Below are positions 7,283-10,080 of a stretch of DNA of 10,080 nucleotides, in pieces. Position 1 is the first letter of the stretch. Each line of letters begins with the position of its first letter. The notes under the pieces were generated by a model. The model saw only the letters and a list, made by a program, of their open reading frames with translations, was not told the DNA's origin and did not search any database. A program made the position numbers and the translations under genes. This DNA is from an uncultured Oscillospiraceae bacterium (lineage in GTDB: Bacteria; Bacillota; Clostridia; Oscillospirales; Acutalibacteraceae), in contig CAJKBW010000095.1 in NCBI GenBank assembly GCA_905198295.1, positions 1 through 10,080 on the forward strand, given 5' to 3'.

Positions 7283-8692
7283 TTATTCCCTGCCGTTCCA
7301 GCAGTAGGTACACACACACTCGGGATCGATGCCGATGGCCTCCAGCATGCCCTGAAGCGTCTGATAGCGCAGGGTCTTCATCTTCATGCGCTTGCAGATG
7401 CGGTCGACCATCTTTTCATACCGCTTGGAATGGGCATCGCAGTACTCGTCAAGCACATCAAAGCCCTTGTCCCCTTCCAGCTCCTGAATCACCGAACGGG
7501 TGATCAGATCCATATCCGAGGTGGAGCGGGAAAAGTTAAGGTATTTGCAGCCGAACATGATCGGCGGGCAGGCCGGGCGGATATGTACCTCCTTGGCGCC
7601 GCTGTCATACAGAAAATCCACCGTCTCCCGCATCTGGGTGCCGCGCACCACCGAATCGTCGATGAACAGCAGACGCTTGTCCTTAATCAGCGCATCCACC
7701 GGGATGAGCTTCATATGCGCCACCTGATTACGCACCGCCTGATTCGGCGGCATGAAGCTGCGCGGCCAGGTCGGTGTATACTTGATGAACGGGCGGGCAA
7801 ACGGGATGCCCGATTCGTTGGCATAACCGATGGCGCTGGCAATGCCGGAATCCGGCACGCCGGCGATGAAATCCGCCTCCATGCCGTGGTCGTTCTGCGC
7901 GAGGATCCGGCCGCAGTCATACCGCATCTGTTCGACGTTGACCCCCTCGTAGCTTGAGGGCGGATAACCGAAATAGGTCCACAGAAAAGCGCAGATTTTC
8001 ATTTTCTTCTGCGGCGGGAGCAGCGTTTTAAATCCGTCCGGGGTTACAAAGACAACCTCACCCGGACCGAGCCGGTGTGCGTCGTGATAGCCGAGGTTCA
8101 AATAGGCAAACGATTCAAACGACACGCAGTGTGCGCCGTCCTTTTTGCCGACGAACAGCGGCGTGCGCCCGAGCAGGTCGCGCGCAGCATACAGGCCGTC
8201 CTTGGTCAGCAGAAGCAATGTCATCGAGCCGTCGATGAGGCTCTGCGCATGCCGGATGCCCTCTTCGATGGTATCCTTCTGATTGATCAGACAGGCGGTC
8301 AGTTCGGTGGCGTTCACCCGGCCGCCGCTCATTTCCAGAAAATGTGAGCTGCCGTTATGGAACGCCTGCTCCACCAACTCTTCCATATTGTTAATGCGTC
8401 CCACCGTGGTGATGGCATAATTGCCCAGATGAGAGCGTACGATCAGCGGCTGGGGATCAGAATCGCTGATGCAGCCGATTCCCATCGTCCCCGTCATTTC
8501 CCCCACGTCCCGCTCAAACTTTGTGCGGAATGGGGAATTCTCGATATTATGAATCGCCCGGTTGAAGCCGGTCTGCGGATCATACACCGCCATACCGCCC
8601 CGCCGGGTGCCGAGGTGGGAGTGATAGTCCACGCCGAAAAACAGATCGGTGACACAGCTGTCACCCGAAACCACGCCGAATAAACCGCCCAT
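7283..8692 (-). CDS. purF: Variant amidophosphoribosyltransferase lacking the glutaminase nucleophile
   Basis: A 469-residue PurF homologue; canonical PurF makes phosphoribosylamine from PRPP using ammonia released from glutamine. The phosphoribosyltransferase half is intact: GVPDSGIASAIGYANESGIP (278-297) and the PRPP loop LLFIDDSVVRGTQ (341-353). The N-terminal Ntn glutaminase half is recognisable in fold but starts MGGLFGVVSG where active enzymes expose Cys1. By my alignment the RY-T-G region has become GIGCISDSDPQP (71-82), the HNGN motif TTVGRINN (95-102), and the glutamine-binding Asp Ala128. The loop KNRYVGRTF of canonical enzymes is KYTPTWPRSF (304-313). Cysteines matching the Fe-S ligands of Bacillus-type PurF remain (C234, C382, C461, C464 in CTYCWNGRE). 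It probably uses free ammonia or ammonia from a partner. AAAGGA lies 12 nt before the start. Similar Cys-less proteins are, from memory, present in other Clostridia and in Bacteroides. Confidence 0.85.
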   Translation of the reverse strand: MGGLFGVVSGDSCVTDLFFGVDYHSHLGTRRGGMAVYDPQTGFNRAIHNIENSPFRTKFERDVGEMTGTMGIGCISDSDPQPLIVRSHLGNYAITTVGRINNMEELVEQAFHNGSSHFLEMSGGRVNATELTACLINQKDTIEEGIRHAQSLIDGSMTLLLLTKDGLYAARDLLGRTPLFVGKKDGAHCVSFESFAYLNLGYHDAHRLGPGEVVFVTPDGFKTLLPPQKKMKICAFLWTYFGYPPSSYEGVNVEQMRYDCGRILAQNDHGMEADFIAGVPDSGIASAIGYANESGIPFARPFIKYTPTWPRSFMPPNQAVRNQVAHMKLIPVDALIKDKRLLFIDDSVVRGTQMRETVDFLYDSGAKEVHIRPACPPIMFGCKYLNFSRSTSDMDLITRSVIQELEGDKGFDVLDEYCDAHSKRYEKMVDRICKRMKMKTLRYQTLQGMLEAIGIDPECVCTYCWNGRE

Positions 8693-8743
8693 AGATTTTC
8701 TGATTCCTTTCCTGCCAGACTCAAGAATACGCCATGCCGGGAA

Positions 8744-9457
8744 TTATTTGTCCCCCATCAGGCGGCGCATGATCTCCTGATACGCCTCGACCTCACCGCC
8801 GAGATTGCGGCGGAAACGGTCCTTATCCAGCTTTTCGTGGGTCTTTACATCCCAGAACCGGCAGGTGTCCGGCGAAATTTCATCCGCGAGAACAATAGTG
8901 CCGTCGCTGAGCTTGCCGAACTCCAGTTTGAAGTCCACCAGTTCGATATCAAAATTCAGCAGGTATTTTTTGAGCACTTCGTTGACCTTGAAGGCATAGC
9001 CGGCGATGGTGGCGAGCTCTTCGCGGGTGGCGAGTCCCAGCGCCAGGATATGGTAATCATTGATCATCGGATCGCCCAGCGCATCGTCCTTATAGCTGTA
9101 TTCGAGGGAAGGCTGCTTGAGCACAGTGCCCTCCTCGACGCCGAAACGCTTGGAAAACGAGCCGGCGGCGATGTTGCGGATGATGACCTCCAGCGGCACG
9201 ATGGTGACCTTTTTCACAATGGTTTCCCGCTCGGAAATCTCCTTGACAAAGTGGGTCGGCACGCCTTCCTTTTCCAGCATCTGCATCAGATGATTGGTCA
9301 CGCGGTTATTGATGACGCCCTTGCCGAGAATGGTGCCTTTTTTCTCGCCGTTGAACGCAGTGGCATCATCCTTATAATCCACAATATAGCATTCCGGATC
9401 ATCGGTCGCGAAAACCTTTTTGGCCTTGCCTTCATACAGCTGCTCGAGTTTTTTCAT
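8744..9457 (-). CDS. purC: Phosphoribosylaminoimidazole-succinocarboxamide synthase (SAICAR synthetase)
   Basis: Condenses CAIR with aspartate using ATP to give SAICAR. The 237-residue protein has the family motifs in order: LYEGKAKKVF (7-16), DYKDDATAFNGEKKG (27-41), VPLEVIIRNIAAGSFSKRFG (87-106), LVDFKLEFG (173-181) and LADEISPDTCRFWD (190-203), followed by DKDRFRRNLGG. The length is typical. A GTG directly in front (9458-9460) could also initiate; ATG 9457 is preferred because AGGGAG lies 8 nt from it against 5 nt from the GTG. It follows purE by 38 nt and precedes purF by 51 nt. Confidence 0.96.
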   Translation of the reverse strand: MKKLEQLYEGKAKKVFATDDPECYIVDYKDDATAFNGEKKGTILGKGVINNRVTNHLMQMLEKEGVPTHFVKEISERETIVKKVTIVPLEVIIRNIAAGSFSKRFGVEEGTVLKQPSLEYSYKDDALGDPMINDYHILALGLATREELATIAGYAFKVNEVLKKYLLNFDIELVDFKLEFGKLSDGTIVLADEISPDTCRFWDVKTHEKLDKDRFRRNLGGEVEAYQEIMRRLMGDK

Positions 9458-9465
9458 CACGATTA

Positions 9466-9471
9466 CTCCCT
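9466..9471 (-). promoter_or_regulatory. Ribosome binding site deciding the purC start
   Basis: AGGGAG on the minus strand lies 8 nt from the ATG at 9457 and 5 nt from the adjacent GTG at 9460. The spacing and the better initiation codon both favour ATG, although the two choices differ by a single residue. Confidence 0.5.
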
Positions 9472-9495
9472 TTCTTTTTCCATCCGTAATGTTAG

Positions 9496-9993
9496 TCAGT
9501 CCGCCAGCTTTTCCGCCAGCGCCTTATCCTTTTGTGCCACGCCCTCAGCCATTTTGCGTTTTTCTTCCAGCAGGCGGGCTTTCAGTCCGGCGTCTTCGAG
9601 CGCCAGCATCTGCGCTGCCAGAATGGCCGCGTTTTCCGCACCGTCGATCGCTACCGTCGCCACCGGGATGCCCGAGGGCATCTGCACGGTTGCCAGCAGC
9701 GCGTCGAGGCCGTCAAGGGTGGAGGATTTTACCGGGATGCCGATTACCGGCAGCACGGTGTGCGCCGCAAGGACACCGGCCAGATGCGCGGCCTTGCCCG
9801 CCGCGGCAATGATCACCCCGAAGCCGTTATCCGCCGCAGCGGCGGAAAATTCCGCCGCCGCTGCCGGCGTCCGGTGCGCCGACATGACATGCGCTTCCAC
9901 CGGAATGCCGAACGCCTTGAGCTTATCGATCGCTTTTTTCACCACCGGCAGGTCGCTGTCGCTGCCCATGATGACCGCCACTTTTTTCGCCAT
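9496..9993 (-). CDS. purE: N5-carboxyaminoimidazole ribonucleotide mutase (class I PurE type)
   Basis: Makes CAIR, the substrate of PurC: class I PurE rearranges N5-CAIR. The 165-residue protein shows GSDSDLPVV (10-18), the active-site SAHRTP (38-43, His40), AAGKAAHLAGV (64-74), PVIGIPV (82-88) and the ATVQMPSGIPVATVAID stretch followed by NAAILAAQML. SAHRTP and AAHLAG place it with class I rather than the animal-type class II (SAHKT, AGRSN). The Lys67 in AGKAAH replaces the Gly most common in AGGAAH. No purK, which makes N5-CAIR, lies next to it. The start ATG has AAGGGA 7 nt upstream. It is the first gene of the operon inside the window and follows the terminator-like leader. Confidence 0.95.
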   Translation of the reverse strand: MAKKVAVIMGSDSDLPVVKKAIDKLKAFGIPVEAHVMSAHRTPAAAAEFSAAAADNGFGVIIAAAGKAAHLAGVLAAHTVLPVIGIPVKSSTLDGLDALLATVQMPSGIPVATVAIDGAENAAILAAQMLALEDAGLKARLLEEKRKMAEGVAQKDKALAEKLAD

Positions 9994-10013
9994 CGTTCTC
10001 TCCCTTTCTTTCC

Positions 10014-10071
10014 CGGCAGAATAAAAGAAAACAGGCTGCGGCGCGCCGCAGCCTATACCTCAATTCTGCCG
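10014..10071. repeat. Outer inverted repeat enclosing the leader terminator
   Basis: CGGCAGAAT (10014-10022) and ATTCTGCCG (10063-10071) are perfect 9-nt inverted arms flanking the whole terminator hairpin and its T-tract. In the minus-strand RNA they could form a long-range stem around the terminator, leaving the purE Shine-Dalgarno (10001-10006) unpaired. Its effect is unknown; a conserved leader structure or chance are both possible. Confidence 0.5.
10023..10054 (-). terminator. Intrinsic terminator in the purE leader (attenuator or upstream-gene terminator)
   Basis: A perfect 22-nt palindrome (10033-10054, arms AGGCTGCGGCG and CGCCGCAGCCT) is followed on the minus strand by GTTTTCTTTTATT. 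A very GC-rich stem plus T-tract is a textbook rho-independent terminator. It ends about 17 nt before the purE ribosome binding site, so any pur promoter must lie upstream of it and transcription must read through. This fits an attenuator responding to purines or PRPP, but the upstream aptamer region is outside the window. The other possibility is a leaky terminator of the preceding gene. Confidence 0.75.
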
Positions 10072-10080
10072 TTTTCCCGC

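Noticed and set aside
7253..7287. Plus-strand intrinsic terminator (GC hairpin followed by TCTTTTTATT)
   Set aside because: No plus-strand gene or promoter was seen, and the T-run is simply the complement of the purF stop-codon region. Kept only as a hairpin.
5888..7957. Long plus-strand open frame across purN, purM and purF (about 689 codons)
   Set aside because: It runs opposite three clearly recognisable pur genes, and its His/Arg-rich translation is typical of a GC-driven antisense frame.
10053..10080. C-terminal end of an upstream minus-strand gene reading ENGRIEV then TAG at the terminator
   Set aside because: A frame of this sort exists and would suit a gene-end terminator, but fewer than 30 nt are visible, which is too little to support a coding call.

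Overview
The window reads as a piece of a moderately GC-rich chromosome from an anaerobic Clostridia-type Firmicute, probably a gut member of the Oscillospirales/Ruminococcaceae. The evidence is the purE-C-F-M-N-[H]-D gene order typical of clostridia, purine-rich Shine-Dalgarno sequences before every gene, and a sortase-anchored surface protein with bacterial Ig-like domains. The taxonomic call is an inference from gene content and was not checked by a search. Every supported gene lies on the minus strand, so transcription runs from the right edge to the left.

The right edge (about 9994-10071) is the 5' leader of the operon. It holds a perfect 22-nt palindrome followed on the minus strand by a T-rich tract. 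This is a canonical intrinsic terminator only about 30 nt before the purE ribosome binding site, nested inside a second 9-bp inverted repeat. Too little room remains between it and purE for a promoter, so it is either a leaky terminator of an upstream gene or a transcription attenuator of the pur operon.

From 9993 down to 2278 lies a compact de novo purine operon: purE, purC, a variant purF, purM, purN, a PurO-type IMP cyclohydrolase, a stand-alone AICAR formyltransferase (the C-terminal half of PurH) and purD. PurF and PurD make phosphoribosylamine and GAR, PurN formylates GAR, PurM closes the imidazole ring, PurE and PurC take AIR to SAICAR, and the AICAR transformylase and cyclohydrolase finish IMP. 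Genes for FGAM synthetase (purL/purQ/purS), adenylosuccinate lyase (purB) and purK are not in the window and must lie elsewhere if the pathway is complete.

Two steps are unusual. The usual bifunctional PurH is replaced, at the same place in the operon, by two proteins: an archaeal-type PurO cyclohydrolase and a separate transformylase. The PurF homologue keeps its phosphoribosyltransferase site and its apparent Fe-S cysteines but has lost the N-terminal nucleophilic cysteine and the other glutaminase residues, so it probably cannot hydrolyse glutamine itself.

Two similar GC-rich hairpins sit in the purF-purM and AICAR transformylase-purD gaps. Left of purD, a short intergenic region carries an inverted repeat that overlaps the -35 box of a good promoter. 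That promoter drives a large secreted, cell-wall-anchored protein of at least 726 residues: signal peptide, right-handed beta-helix, three Ig-like (Big_2) domains, a divergent InlB-type repeat and a VPQTG sortase signal. Its last residues run off the left edge.
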